Shown: one piece after another, positions 54,301-60,873 of the stretch
Position numbering within the stretch: the first letter of the stretch is position 1
How the letters are laid out: the number at the start of each line of letters is the position of its first letter
Source: Holothuria scabra
Lineage: Eukaryota; Echinodermata; Holothuroidea; Aspidochirotida; Holothuriidae
Direction: 5' to 3'
DNA length: 64,000 nucleotides
Assembly (NCBI GenBank): GCA_037179385.1
Contig: CM074195.1
Span: 9,563,787 to 9,627,786 of the forward strand
Notes under the pieces: generated by a model
Databases searched by the model: none
Told to the model about the DNA's origin: nothing
Seen by the model: only the letters and a program-made list of their open reading frames with translations
Position numbers and translations under genes: made by a program

Positions 54301-57300
54301 AAGGAAAAATGTAGTTACACCAAACTGAATTAGCACAGTCTGATATTTTAATTCAGGAATGGCAACTTAATGTAAAGGGCAAGAGCAGTCACCCCAAAGT
54401 TGAAATAGTGTAGTAGACTGCCCTGTTTTGTAACTGGCTCTTGAAAGCCATGTGACAACATTTTTTCTCTTCAAAGGTGAAAGTTACTGCTTGGTTTTTT
54501 TTTTGAATAAGTAACAGTGAAGACTAAAAAAATGATGAAAGATACTTTGAAGAGAAATAAGACAATAATGATAATTAGCTGTTCCTTCAAAATAAGTTCG
54601 GGGACGACTTCTGAAATATTAGCTGCAGTAGAGATAATTGACCAGATTTCTGTCATTTAATAGTTGACCTACACAAGTACTATAGGTTTGGGGTGGGTGC
54701 TTATTCCTTCATAGCAATTTATAGATCTAAAATATTTACTTTTGTACCTTTCATTCAATCAGTAAACTGTTTAAAAACAGAGATAACATTTATAGTTGGA
54801 GTTATTGCAAACAGTGTCTATGGCTATTCAGTCAATACAATATCGATACAGCTGGATGTCCATATGAAAGAAACATCTAGCTCAAATCAATTGAGCTCTT
54901 ATCAGTTGCAATGGGGCTTTAAAAAGTTGCAATGGGGCAATGGGGCTTTAAAAAGCTTATCAGAAATTTTAATCAAGTAATCACTGCATACTGTAGTTTA
55001 AATTTTAAATTAATTTCTATAAAAGTTTTATCAGACAGTTTTAGAAGAGTGAGGGGGTGGAAACAAAATTTTAGAACAAAAACTTGGCAAAGTGCCTGAA
55101 ATTGCAGGCATTCACCTCATTTTCCCTACTGTCAATTGTTACTTGAAAGGTGTTTTATATGGAATACACTTTGGACCAATTACAACAAAATGCCAGTGGA
55201 TGAAGGGATGAAATAGACAGTTAGACAGTCAAGGTCATCACTCTCCCATCAAAAAGAGATATTTATTCTTTCAAATTTTGGTTACCATCTGGGTCAATCT
55301 TTGGAAACATGAATTCAGTGAGTGACACCCTTTCATTGATCTATCCTTTCTAGAAACAACTCTATGTACAAAAATACCTTGGTGGGTAGAAAGTGGAATG
55401 GGGTATGCTCAAGGTTTTTGTCAAGGGATAAAGGCCTATTTGTTCCCCCCCCCCCCCCCTTTCCATTTCCATAAAAATAAAGAAACTTAGTGTCTTGGTT
55501 GTTTGTTTAAGAAAAGGAAACCTTTGCAGCAATGTTCAAATTTAATTAAATAGCCTTTATAATCTTCAGACTGCACCCTATAGGGCCCTTGAAGTAAGCC
55601 TTCCTCAACCAAACCCCCCTGTAACTTTAGCCAAGGGCACCATCAATGCTGACTTGGAGTTTGGCAGTAACAAATCCCGCCTCTTCTAGTTTCTGGTGGA
55701 ATGCGTGGCAGTGGAAAAGCAATGGCTTTTTCAAATTCAGGTACAGTGTAGCTGATTTCTAAATGATGAGGAATTACAAGTGTGTGTGTGTATTTTTTTT
55801 AAAACAAAAGCAAGATTCTAATCAACTTGAATGTTGGTTTAAAAACTCTTGCAGTTGGAAATCAGGAGCATACATAATAAGCACATCATGAGATGCAAGT
55901 CCATTTCCTCAAACTTTAAATCACCCCGATTTAATTCCTTCTATTTATGGGAAGAAACTCTTTTAGGAACCAACATAGCAGGCTGGTACCTTTAAGGTAC
56001 CTCAGACTATAAGCACTCCTCACTAGGCAACGAACCCAGATTCCACTTAGTTTTAATGTCTAACCTTTTAATTTTTCCCGTTCTCTCACTATTAACAGCA
56101 ATTATTTATATAATACATTATAGGCTGTTCCATTTGATGATTTGATGTTTTCAATAAATGCAGGCAGTTTGTTCACCCTCCCAACCATTTGACAATCTGA
56201 CTCCCTGCCTTCATCTTTGACTTCAAAAATGCAGACAGACACTCCTCAAATCAGGTTTTATTATCAACAAAATAGTGAAGCTAGATACAAAGTTTGACAC
56301 TGAAGTTTAGCAAACAGTGCTACTGTAGTCATTAAATTATGCAACAACTATAAAATAAGAAGATTCAGTAGGTGGTGGCTCTATGACCCCATAATAGTCA
56401 TGGGTGGAAAAAAGTTGGAAAGCTAAGGAAAATTAAGGCAATTGGAAGGAAGTTTTCATTTTCTGCTCATGAAAATACAGACAGGAGTGTGGGAAATTTA
56501 CTTCCTTCCAGGAAAATAACTTGGGGTCCACCCAATGTTCCAGGGGCTCAATGTTCCCAAGGTTCGATGTTCCCGTTTATATACCTCAATGATTTGTTGA
56601 TGATTACTAGGTTTGTTTTTCCTGGGGGTTCGATGTTCCCAGAAGTGCGGATGTTCCCAAGATTAGGGAACATTGAACCTTGGGGACATTGAACCCTGGG
56701 AACATTGACATAGCCCCAATCATTTTACTCCCTTCCTGGGAAGAAAACATTTTTTCCAGTCTTGATGACAATCATACTATACATACAGGCAATGGACCCC
56801 AATTATGTCCGACTCAAATCAGACCATCACTTGTCTCTCCGGATTCGTGTAAAGGCTGGTGAGGTTCTAGAAAATGACCAAAGCATTCTCCGCCTGTCAA
56901 ACAAAGCGACTAAACTTACTAAAGGGTAGGATTTGAAATGGATATAAAAGATATTTGGAAGCTGAACTTGGATCCTCTTTAAACTTTGCTTTTTCATTAT
57001 TTATCTAGCTGACAAAATATAAAACATTTGTCTTGAATTGTCCTTGAATCCCATCTATCTGTTAATGTACACCTCCATAACATAGGCTATTTCTGAGTAT
57101 ATGTGGTTCTGAGTTTGGAAATAAAAAAATAAAAAGTACATTTGGTGGGCTAAAAGAAGCAACATTACAAAAAGGATTTAATTGCGCAACAGGGTTTTGA
57201 AGAACTAGCAGCAAATTGTGTGGATCGATGCATGGTATAGGTCCAATTGATTAAATTAAATACAAGTCTGGGAAAATCAAATTGCTGACAATAACATTTT

Positions 57301-59532
57301 AGTTTTACACCTCAAAATAGCCACATAACAGAATTTGGGGAGAAAATGACAGTTTAAAAGCCTACATTGTGCTTCCCTTGAATAAAGTCAATTATAGCAT
57401 ATTTACCATACCTAGTAACTTCCTCTTTTATCATTGCACAATTTGATATTTCCAGTTCTACAAGATTGTCTAAATCATACAGTTATTTTGGTGGTTTACG
57501 AAGAGTCTGGCAAATGACGGGTTCTGTGAAGTTACCCCAAAACCCAAAATGCAAGTACTTTGTGGATTTTCCCAAACTGCCTCGAGAAACTTTGTGTGGG
57601 ACAAGGTAAAGAGGGTGAGGAGTCACCCTGTGGGTTCTTCCTTTGGGCTCCCCCTATGTTGAACCCATCATGCTAATTTATACACGAATCCAGACAACAA
57701 GTGATTGTCTGATTTCAGTCTGCCATAACTGGGGTCCATCACCTTTAAATCTTTCGATTTCCTTGCTTACCTCCATCATGGATGGTTCGGTTGTACAATT
57801 TGTATCTTAAATTCTCCAAATTCACTAAATATGAGGGTTTGAAATTCATGTAAACAATAAATAAAGACGGTTTGAGGCCGATGGACCCCACTTATGGCGG
57901 CCTACAGTCACTAAAAACAAGCGCTAATTGGATTCGTCTATAAGTTGCCAAAGGATTACCGCAGGTAAGTAGGGTAAGATGATGTAAATAGGAGGTGGGA
58001 ACTGGCAATGTAAATAGATCTACAAGCCATAGTACTTTACCTCATCTTCTATCAGAACTATTTGCTGAACATATTTTCACTATATATCAACCTTTCAGCA
58101 TGGAAGTACTACCTTCCATAGTGCTATGCTTTTCAACTTGTCAATTCCTCCCAGAATTTGGACAAGGAAGCTTTTCCAAGGTGCCCAACTTGGACAATGA
58201 GAGCTAGCTAGCCCACCCCGTGCAATAAGAGCCAATAAGTCCAACTTAACTGGACAATTAGAGCCCACCCAAGCACAAAAGCACAGCGGCAGTGTAATTG
58301 TTTAACACTTTGATGTAAGTATTTCAGACAAATTTAGTGTGCCTTTTCCAGGCCTTAACTTTTGAGGTGAACGAGTGTGATGGTACAACATCACTCATTA
58401 CAACATCACTCATGGTGACTCACCTCACATCACTATGAGGAGTGAGATTTTCTGCACCCCTAGAAAAAGAATATATACTAATATAGGTAAATGTATCAAT
58501 TTTGACATACCTACCACACTCCTTAATTTCTAGCGGAGTGTGATTTATAGCACACCTGGAAAAGCTAACTAATTTCTCAAGGAATTACCAACAATCTCCT
58601 GATAAAATAGCTGACAGAAGATGGTGCTCAGCTAAATGGTATGAACAGATGACCAGGCCTGTAGCCAAGGAGGACCAGGGAAGGTGAGGGAGAGGCCCCC
58701 TAAAAATTTTGACCCCTCCTAGAGACTTCAAATTTTGCTATTAGCTAAATACATTTTTACGTTTTATCTAGGAAAATAAATTTTCAGAGAATTTCGTACA
58801 AAACTTTCAATTTCCTGAAATCAGGGAATTTTCTGCACTCTTACATCATTGTGTCGTAAAGCAAAGAATTGTTTTTGCCAGAAACTGTAAAACTTCAGCT
58901 CAAGTTTGTGTGAATGGTGAATGTGCTATTAAATCTAATCAAACCTGTATTGGAGGCAATGTGACTAAAATGGATCCTGGCTAGGCATGTTGTGCAGATA
59001 GTAGTATATAAATGTGTTAGTGATTGAATTTGCAGTGGTTTGAGGTTATAATATCTCCTCAAGCATGTGAATGCAAGTCTGCTTTTTGCATTAACAATTG
59101 CATCATGGCTACCCACTTCCCCAAAAATGGGCCAGGGCAGGTGGACTCATGAGTCCATACAACTGGGAGGCCTCAACAACCTTGTTTCCCTGTCCACAAA
59201 GTGATGCCAACATGAGAAACAATTGCAATAAATATATTAGCCTGCAAAGTTGATCACTTTTAGACTAACCAGCAGTGCATACACCATCACCAATGGCAAA
59301 TTTTTTGTGGACTAAGTTGGGTGCAAGTTCAATATTTACATATACTCAGTGGTAGCTACATGTTTATGGTTGATTCCAACAATGCCGGTTACATCGGGAA
59401 TTCTTGAAACTTTCATTAAAGTGAGAAAAAGTGGATAATATGATAGAATCGTTACGAGAGAAGGAAACTCACCTTTCCATTGACAGCCTTTTCTTTGCTG
59501 GAAGATTCTTCACTGTAAGACTGACCCTCCAT
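15144..59532 (-). CDS. RAP1GAP: Rap1 GTPase-activating protein (RAP1GAP/RAP1GAP2 family), 20 coding exons
   Basis: The protein stimulates GTP hydrolysis by Rap1 and in vertebrates binds Galpha-i/o/z through a GoLoco motif. Twenty exons with consensus splice sites and matching phases join to 2286 nt, 761 residues plus TAG. Order: acidic N-terminus (1-20); GoLoco motif (about 21-52, with core DEQRCSLP); linker; conserved RapGAP entry GPYPLIILP (from about 82) and [10 protein letters not shown] (to 159); RapGAP domain (about 160-448) with [31 protein letters not shown] and [15 protein letters not shown]. Asn352 of that last motif corresponds to the asparagine thumb of Rap1GAP. After it come [23 protein letters not shown], a Ser-rich basic tail, and a coiled coil (about 678-720). 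Vertebrate RAP1GAP is about 660-730 residues as I recall, so the length fits with a C-terminal extension. The start codon is the first ATG of the exon whose frame joins the rest; additional 5' exons or alternative starts are possible. Confidence 0.95.
15882..15967 (-). CDS. RAP1GAP: RAP1GAP exon 19 (coiled coil, first half)
   Basis: An 86-nt exon encoding [20 protein letters not shown] and then VELLRQNV. Heptad positions carry I, M, I, L and L with an Asn at an 'a' position, as in leucine-zipper dimers. Confidence 0.85.
16454..16556 (-). CDS. RAP1GAP: RAP1GAP exon 18 (Cys-containing segment)
   Basis: A 103-nt exon encoding [18 protein letters not shown], then a short cysteine cluster PCLCQEGKC and VIDLE. 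It is accepted because splice sites and phases link exons 17 and 19. I do not recognise the Cys cluster from vertebrate RAP1GAP. Confidence 0.8.
16780..17039. repeat. Hairpin MITE, 260 bp
   Basis: Ends AATAGCCCTTACTAAAACTA and the complement of TTTTAGTAAGGGCTATT form long inverted arms. Second-tier arms AAAACCTGACTTTTTGG / CCAAAAAGTCAGGTTTT and GTTTATAGCCAC / GTGGCTATAAAC are also paired. It lies in the intron between exons 18 and 17. No clear target duplication. Confidence 0.88.
17122..17215 (-). CDS. RAP1GAP: RAP1GAP exon 17
   Basis: A 94-nt exon encoding [20 protein letters not shown] and an acidic DDSDTGV end, phase 0 at its donor. It is supported by splice sites and frame; composition fits a disordered phospho-tail. 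Confidence 0.83.
17987..18356 (+). repeat. Family D repeat, copy 1
   Basis: It shares CAGATACCAGTTACACCCCA, CTACTGGGGTGTCTATG, GCAGTGTGAACACAA and GGCCAGTCAAGCATGTGTT with 40609-41152 and, in reverse, with 36137-36506. The consensus is about 370 bp. Confidence 0.8.
18839..18961 (-). CDS. RAP1GAP: RAP1GAP exon 16 (Ser-rich tail)
   Basis: A 123-nt exon encoding [20 protein letters not shown] and then [11 protein letters not shown]. It resembles the Ser-rich PDSGHVSQ ... SSPEMP region of vertebrate RAP1GAP. Both ends have AG/N split codons. Confidence 0.88.
19259..19410. repeat. Hairpin MITE, family H copy 2
   Basis: Near-perfect arms: AGACCTACTTCCAAATAGCA with AAAACTCTATCCCACAAT and complement, closing at TTTGGAAATAGGTCT. 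About 152 bp with a short loop. Confidence 0.88.
19466..19823 (+). repeat. Single copy of the SRPRB-intron MITE
   Basis: It matches the left arm at 1383-1734 along its full length, including AGTTGGTTCATGAAAT, GGCCAGACACTTTTTCAAAT and the terminal CAACTCAATGAGCC. It gives the ancestral unit as about 355 bp with 14-bp inverted termini. Confidence 0.88.
20838..20935 (-). CDS. RAP1GAP: RAP1GAP exon 15 (basic tail)
   Basis: A 98-nt exon, frame fixed by its neighbours, encoding [20 protein letters not shown] and then a KPSRRKR basic end with a split Arg codon. Splice sites are gtgtga and tttcag. Similarity to vertebrates is limited to the basic, Ser-rich character. Confidence 0.85.
22277..22461 (-). 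CDS. RAP1GAP: RAP1GAP exon 14
   Basis: A 185-nt exon encoding a polar stretch and then [20 protein letters not shown] and LDNISK. This matches the vertebrate [21 protein letters not shown] motif, a basophilic-kinase-type site at the start of the regulatory tail. Confidence 0.95.
22596..22650 (-). repeat. Possible degenerate tRNA-like fragment
   Basis: The - strand has GTAGTCTAATGGTAATGCAC, A-box-like, followed by a GGTCC where a B box might be. It does not fold into a complete tRNA cloverleaf by eye. Confidence 0.25.
23493..23665 (+). repeat. Family G repeat, copy 1
   Basis: It shares ATGGGTGGAAAAA, GTTGGxAAGCT, CATGAAAA and AAACATTTTTTCCAG with 56398-56760, where the element is interrupted by a family B copy. 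Confidence 0.6.
24100..24330. repeat. Near-perfect 231-bp palindrome
   Basis: The left arm contains GTGCGGCTTGGTTACTTGCC and GTGTCACGTGATCA; the right arm is its complement almost base for base. The centre is near 24208-24229 (GCTATCTG...GAGATAGC). A foldback MITE is the likely origin. It lies just past the exon 13 donor, in the exon 13-14 intron. Confidence 0.92.
24433..24514 (-). CDS. RAP1GAP: RAP1GAP exon 13
   Basis: An 82-nt exon encoding [20 protein letters not shown] and onward, comparable to RTRAALLETLYEELH in vertebrates. It ends in a split Gly codon. Confidence 0.94.
25184..25342 (-). CDS. RAP1GAP: RAP1GAP exon 12 (end of RapGAP domain)
   Basis: A 159-nt exon encoding [20 protein letters not shown] and [20 protein letters not shown], matching the conserved C-terminal helices of the catalytic domain. 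Phase 0-0. Confidence 0.96.
25631..26193 (+). repeat. Family E repeat, copy 1 (about 560 bp)
   Basis: The left end is TTTAAAGGGGAAGTTTAAGC and the right end CTTTAACCCTTCTTTTTAA, weak inverted termini that close on TTAA. Its reverse copy is at 61811-62374. A 63-codon frame at 25820-26011 has a counterpart in that copy. Confidence 0.85.
28246..28401 (-). CDS. RAP1GAP: RAP1GAP exon 11 (catalytic asparagine thumb)
   Basis: A 156-nt exon encoding [20 protein letters not shown] and then [14 protein letters not shown]. Asn352 in HIGND aligns with the asparagine that RapGAPs use in place of a Ras-GAP arginine finger. It is intact, so the enzyme is predicted to be active. Confidence 0.97.
29145..29274 (-). 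CDS. RAP1GAP: RAP1GAP exon 10 (RapGAP core)
   Basis: A 130-nt exon encoding [19 protein letters not shown] and [18 protein letters not shown], hallmark RapGAP strands. It ends in phase 0. Confidence 0.97.
30700..30884 (-). CDS. RAP1GAP: RAP1GAP exon 9 (RapGAP core)
   Basis: A 185-nt exon encoding [20 protein letters not shown], then GQTTEEEMF and the helix leading to [12 protein letters not shown]. It is one of the most conserved blocks of the RapGAP fold. It ends in a split Gly codon (GG/C). Confidence 0.97.
30920..31350. repeat. GATC-rich inverted-terminus element, copy 1
   Basis: Termini GTGTGTTCCCACTTGA and AAAGTGGGAACACGGCC are inverted. The interior is rich in GATC and GCAGGCGATCAA units and is GC-richer than its surroundings. 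It resembles the element at 52925-53350. The target duplication is unclear. Confidence 0.75.
31453..31870. mobile_element. PIF/Harbinger-like MITE, 418 bp, TTA target duplication
   Basis: Inverted ends AGGCCAGGTCACACTACAGC and AGCCCATGTCACACTACAGC, continuing through GATATC. The 3-bp TTA duplicates at 31450-31452 and 31871-31873 fit the TWA preference of PIF/Harbinger. Inner arms GTTTTAACTAAAATCTCCTCC also pair. There is no coding capacity. Confidence 0.82.
31871..32174 (+). repeat. Family C MITE, copy 2
   Basis: Full-length copy starting TTAAAGGCAGTCATTCGTCA and ending with the ATGCCTTTAA terminus. Its first bases are the right target duplication of the adjacent Harbinger-like MITE. Confidence 0.8.
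32288..32522 (-). repeat. Family C MITE, copy 3 (reverse, internally deleted)
   Basis: It matches family C in reverse through CTAACCTACTTACTACATAC, GCTGTGTAATGTGAGCTTTG and AGCTGTCAATCAAAGAGCTT, ending near GACCTTTAAG. It lacks a central segment. Confidence 0.78.
32939..32992 (-). CDS. RAP1GAP: RAP1GAP exon 8
   Basis: A 54-nt exon encoding [18 protein letters not shown], matching the vertebrate segment ending RFYPVLYPKAS. Confidence 0.94.
33797..33875 (-). CDS. RAP1GAP: RAP1GAP exon 7
   Basis: A 79-nt exon that completes the split Arg codon and encodes [14 protein letters not shown] and then LTPMKLAK, ending in phase 0 at a gtaagt donor. Confidence 0.92.
34520..34755 (+). repeat. Family A MITE copy
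   Basis: It shares GCATATTCAAGGTAAACCAA and TTAAGAGCCAATCATGACAC with the other family A copies. The left terminus is eroded. Confidence 0.78.
35846..35949 (-). CDS. RAP1GAP: RAP1GAP exon 6 (start of RapGAP domain)
   Basis: A 104-nt exon encoding [20 protein letters not shown] and onward to DQLKIILR. The final codon is split AG/G. It corresponds to EHFNYYSLDAALGHLVFSLK in vertebrates. Confidence 0.95.
36137..36506 (-). repeat. Family D repeat, copy 2
   Basis: Reverse copy of 17987-18356 over essentially its whole length, from CATGATGTTGCTTCTTGAGA to GGAACGTTTCATCTTGTTG. Confidence 0.85.
36813..37111 (-). repeat. Family C MITE, copy 4
   Basis: Reverse full-length copy with TTAAGCCCCTCCCACAACTG, GTTTATTGCTTCAGGGTGAG and GGCTGTCAATCAAAGAGCTG blocks. 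Confidence 0.82.
37499..37791. repeat. Hairpin MITE, 293 bp (CGTCCCCTTTCTGGCGTACTG)
   Basis: Terminal inverted repeats of about 27 bp start CGTCCCCTTTCTGGCGTACT; the right end is the complement. The right half contains three ATTCGTCAxTAxGCC sub-repeats. ATTT occurs on both flanks, a possible 4-bp duplication. The open frame inside is not protein-like. Confidence 0.85.
38980..39232 (+). repeat. Family C MITE, copy 5
   Basis: It shares CAATTGGCACAGAACTTTGA, CACCCTGAAGCAATAAACTA and GTGGGAGGGGCTTAAGTGAG with the other copies and ends TTGGGCCTTTA. The long antisense frame across 38936-39409 runs through it. Confidence 0.78.
39760..39895 (-). repeat. Family I hAT-like fragment, copy 2
   Basis: Repeated TTTTCCAGGACCTTTAAA / CCTTGAGTTT / CCTGACATTCCAGGG blocks end at CTTGTAC, the reverse of the style at 555-720. 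Low-complexity similarity only. Confidence 0.4.
40609..41152 (+). repeat. Family D repeat, copy 3, interrupted
   Basis: The left part (40609-40719) and right part (40893-41152) rebuild a family D element; the break falls within TATATAGTCAGGTTT. The right part shares GATACCAGTTACACCCCACA and CTACTGGGGTGTGTC. Confidence 0.85.
40720..40892. mobile_element. 173-bp insertion with 8-9 bp target duplication
   Basis: GTCAGGTTT is present at 40711-40719 and 40893-40901. The insert carries reiterated CCCTATATTCCGACAACCC-like units and ends TGTCGGAATATGGGCAGTCA, partly an inverted repeat of the left side. The duplication length suggests a hAT-type non-autonomous element. Confidence 0.8.
41823..42071 (-). 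CDS. RAP1GAP: RAP1GAP exon 5
   Basis: A 249-nt exon, phase 0-0, encoding residues 77-159. It contains [18 protein letters not shown], a Ser/Asp-rich stretch, and [12 protein letters not shown], matching the vertebrate order GPFPLILLP ... ARIYRKHFLGK. Confidence 0.95.
42340..42528 (+). repeat. Family B element, copy 2
   Basis: It holds CAGTTCAATGTTCCCAAG, GTTGATGTTCCCATTTCG, a central palindromic part and the terminal CCTTGGAACATTGACATAGC. Confidence 0.82.
43561..43812 (-). repeat. Family A MITE copy
   Basis: Reverse copy starting near GAAGAGCAGTCACCCCAAC with CTGTCCTGTTTCATGATTGG. It carries a short internal duplication of ACTGTCCT. Confidence 0.82.
44573..44644 (-). CDS. RAP1GAP: RAP1GAP exon 4 (linker)
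   Basis: A 72-nt, phase 0-0 exon encoding a basic Ser/Pro linker that starts [16 protein letters not shown]. There is little direct similarity to vertebrate protein. It is accepted because it has consensus splice sites and is flanked by exons that join through it in frame. Confidence 0.8.
45651..45825 (-). repeat. tRNA-derived SINE (copy 2)
   Basis: Homologous to the SINE at 125-366, sharing CAGTAGGTTCCAT, CTTTGGTATGACC and the tRNA-like head with A-box remnant. It is more diverged; I could not define its target-site duplication. Confidence 0.7.
46068..46108 (+). repeat. Pyrimidine-rich (CTC)n-like tract
   Basis: Almost pure C/T with repeated CTCCTTCTCC units, about 200 bp from exon 3. The purine-rich sense strand here could be a splicing enhancer, but that is only a possibility. 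Confidence 0.7.
46310..46357 (-). CDS. RAP1GAP: RAP1GAP exon 3 (GoLoco core DEQR)
   Basis: A second 48-nt, phase 0-0 exon, encoding [16 protein letters not shown]. The Asp-Glu-Gln-Arg triad is the diagnostic GoLoco core, whose Arg reaches the Galpha nucleotide pocket. Splice sites are gtgagt and tttcag. Confidence 0.93.
46479..46742 (+). repeat. Family A MITE copy
   Basis: Forward copy with AAGGTCAAGAGCAGTTACTC at its left end and CCAAGAGCCAATCATGAAAC inside. It ends near AACAGCAGTCCTGTATG, where the terminus is degraded. Confidence 0.8.
48207..48416 (-). repeat. Family A MITE copy
   Basis: Reverse copy, 5'-shortened, from CTGTCCTGTTTCATGATTGG to GGTCACTGCTCTTGCCCTG. Confidence 0.8.
48581..48833 (-). 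repeat. Family A MITE copy
   Basis: A second reverse copy only about 165 bp from the previous one, bounded by TTAAAGGGTAAATGCAATCA and CAGACTACTCTTGCCCT. Confidence 0.8.
50648..50666 (+). repeat. Poly-C tract
   Basis: A run of about 17-18 Cs. Similar but shorter C-runs occur near 16222, 19127, 29630, 31441, 41466, 45890 and 55446. Confidence 0.8.
52925..53350. mobile_element. GATC-rich PIF/Harbinger-like MITE, 426 bp, TTA duplication
   Basis: Inverted termini AGCCGTGTTCCCATTTGATC and complement are followed by near-perfect arms through CCAGGGAGGTGGATCTTGAT. TTA flanks it at 52922-52924 and 53351-53353. The interior has many GATC and GATCTACC units plus CGCAGGCGCG. Related sequence is at 30920-31350 and starts again at about 63945. 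Confidence 0.88.
53371..53631 (+). repeat. CACTCTT-rich repeat
   Basis: Repeated TTTCACTCTT and AGTGAAAxTTCACTC segments in both orientations, closing with ATTTTTAGGGTGCA. It lies about 100 bp from exon 2. This fits a degenerate inverted-repeat element. Confidence 0.6.
53737..53784 (-). CDS. RAP1GAP: RAP1GAP exon 2 (N-terminal half of GoLoco motif)
   Basis: This is a 48-nt exon, phase 0 at both ends, with donor gtaagt and acceptor ttacag. It encodes [16 protein letters not shown], equivalent to the TDLFEMIEKMQ segment of vertebrate RAP1GAP, the amphipathic helix that begins the GoLoco motif. Confidence 0.9.
54373..54610 (-). repeat. Family A MITE copy
   Basis: Reverse copy beginning AAAGGGCAAGAGCAGTCACC, the best preserved terminus of the family. 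The right end stops near TTCGGGGACGACTT. Confidence 0.82.
55440..55710 (+). repeat. Dispersed repeat, family K copy 2
   Basis: It starts with a C-run and shares the ordered blocks described for 8945-9310, including AGGGCCCTTGAAG and TTTCTGGTGGAAT. Confidence 0.5.
56398..56760 (+). repeat. Family G repeat, copy 2, split by family B
   Basis: Left part 56398-56520 and right part about 56722-56760 rebuild family G. A stretch like TTTACTTCCTTCCAGG occurs on both sides of the insert with a few mismatches: either a long target duplication or a pre-existing repeat. Confidence 0.6.
56521..56716 (+). repeat. Family B element, copy 3
   Basis: Multiple AATGTTCCC / GTTCGATGTTCCC units, a central ATGATTTGTTGATGATTAC, and then the complementary GGGAACATTGAACC units, ending GAACATTGACATAGCCCC. 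Confidence 0.85.
56791..57740. repeat. Inverted pair bounded by ATGGACCCCA termini
   Basis: The about 60-bp segment at 56791-56852 (AATGGACCCCAATTATGTCC ... GGATTCGTGTAA) recurs inverted at 57677-57740. The intervening 820 bp is unassigned and has no coding frame, so this could be one element of about 950 bp or two separate termini. Confidence 0.5.
57675..57946. repeat. Hairpin element, 272 bp, overlapping the previous inverted pair
   Basis: The left arm TTTATACACGAATCCAGACA ... GGGGTCCATC pairs with GATGGACCCCACTTATGGC ... GGATTCGTCTATAA on the right. It shares its left arm with the larger pair. Confidence 0.65.
59473..59532 (-). CDS. RAP1GAP: RAP1GAP coding exon 1 (start exon)
   Basis: The exon runs from an acceptor at 59543-59545 to a gtgagt donor below 59473. 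The ATG at 59532-59530 opens [20 protein letters not shown], 20 residues in phase 0. About 10 nt of the exon lie 5' of the ATG. The upstream acceptor implies at least one further 5' non-coding or coding exon, probably beyond the window. Vertebrate genes have several alternative N-termini, so this may be one of them. Confidence 0.7.
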
Positions 59533-59820
59533 CTCTCTCCTCCTGAAAGATATAAAGTAGACATCTTTTTAAAAAATTGTTAAATATTCTAACTGTTATC
59601 TTTCTAAAAAAAGTGGGTAAATAAAAAATTAGGGTGAATAAACAAAACTTTTTAACAACCAGTGCTCATGCACACACAGCATATACACAGAATTAAGAAA
59701 TTCAAATTGTACATGGCTTTAATGGAACAAACAAAAACTTGACTTCAAATGATGCCAGATGTTTCAATGGGCTGTATCTCAGGGAACAGGGAACTTAGGG
59801 AAGGCTCTCGCCCAGGACAG

Positions 59821-59995
59821 CAGGTGCGTAGCCAGGATTGTGTCATGGGGGGAGGCGTTGGGGCATGACATGAGGGAAAAATCTGAAGGATAGAAAGAAA
59901 AACCCACTATTTTAGGTGCATTATGCATTTGCACAAGGTTGGGTCATGGGGAGGTTCTGATACCCCAACCACCCCCTCCCGAGGCTACGCCACTG
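59821..59995. mobile_element. hAT-type MITE, 175 bp, with 8-bp TSD
   Basis: CAGGACAG is duplicated exactly at 59813-59820 and 59996-60003. The left end CAGGTGCGTAGCCAGG and the right end read inward, CAGTGGCGTAGCCTCGGG, are typical of a widespread non-autonomous hAT family. The G/C-rich interior cannot encode a protein. Confidence 0.92.
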
Positions 59996-60663
59996 CAGGA
60001 CAGCAATATTGGGCACTGTGATTAGCAACCCCCACTCACAACCCCTGGCTGTTCAAGAGCCATGCATTGACAAAAGTCTGCAAATTTTAACTCATTCGCA
60101 TGAGTCCAAACTCATAAGGCAAGACCTCAATATACAAATTTGAGAATTTGAAATGAATGCTTGTTCTCGAAAATATGTTGTTATGTATTGTATACTGTAT
60201 AGTAACTCCTATATATTTGAACACATATGTTATGCATCTAGAAATCTTCAGCAATTAATCTAGTATACTGTATCTTCCTTCCACAGGCCCCTTGCTCTAG
60301 TTTGATAACATAATAACAACCTGTGTGGGAAGACAGTAAAAATTATTCAATTCAGATAGCCACCTACTTCGACACCATCCTGCAACTTGGCGGTCACGCT
60401 GTGATCTAGAATACAAAATCGATTGTTGACAGAATCTGTACCAATGTACCAGAATGCTTCCTTCGACAAGCCATTTTACAGCTACCCGACACCTTGAAAT
60501 ACATATAGGTCAGGTGCATTGTTGCCAACCTGTGATATCTTACAATCCTTTGAATTTTTCTGTTTATTGATTAGAGGAATAAATGTAGCGATTGGCCATT
60601 TTCCGTTATTACACCATCCTGTAATTTGTAATCTATCCTTGGTAAAAAAGGATTTTATTTTAT

Positions 60664-60873
60664 TTAGGGCAAGAGCAAGCAGTCACCTCAAATCTACTTT
60701 GAAACAACATCTCACAACTTCCTTATTTCCCCAATATCTCTCATACCAATTCAGCACCAGTTGCATGTAAACTAAGGTGAACTAAGCGGTATACTCCCAG
60801 TTACAGTAATTTCACAATTAAGGAGGAAAAATATTGTAATGTGATTCCCAAGAGCAAATCAAGACACAGGATT
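60664..60873 (+). repeat. Family A MITE copy, 3' truncated
   Basis: It begins TTAGGGCAAGAGCAAGCAGT and includes CCCAAGAGCAAATCAAGACA, where similarity stops. Confidence 0.75.

Larger units (their letters stand above)
53785..59472. other. RAP1GAP intron 1
   Basis: It holds family A (54373-54610), K (55440-55710), G interrupted by B (56398-56760), an inverted-repeat cluster (56791-57946) and a degenerate GGCCTGTAGCCAAGG-type fragment near 58660. The 58.0-58.6 kb and 58.8-59.4 kb parts are unassigned. Confidence 0.6.

Noticed and set aside
58660..58850. GGCCTGTAGCCAAGGAGGACC sequence resembling a hAT-type terminus
   Set aside because: Only one end is visible, with no matching right terminus or target duplication.
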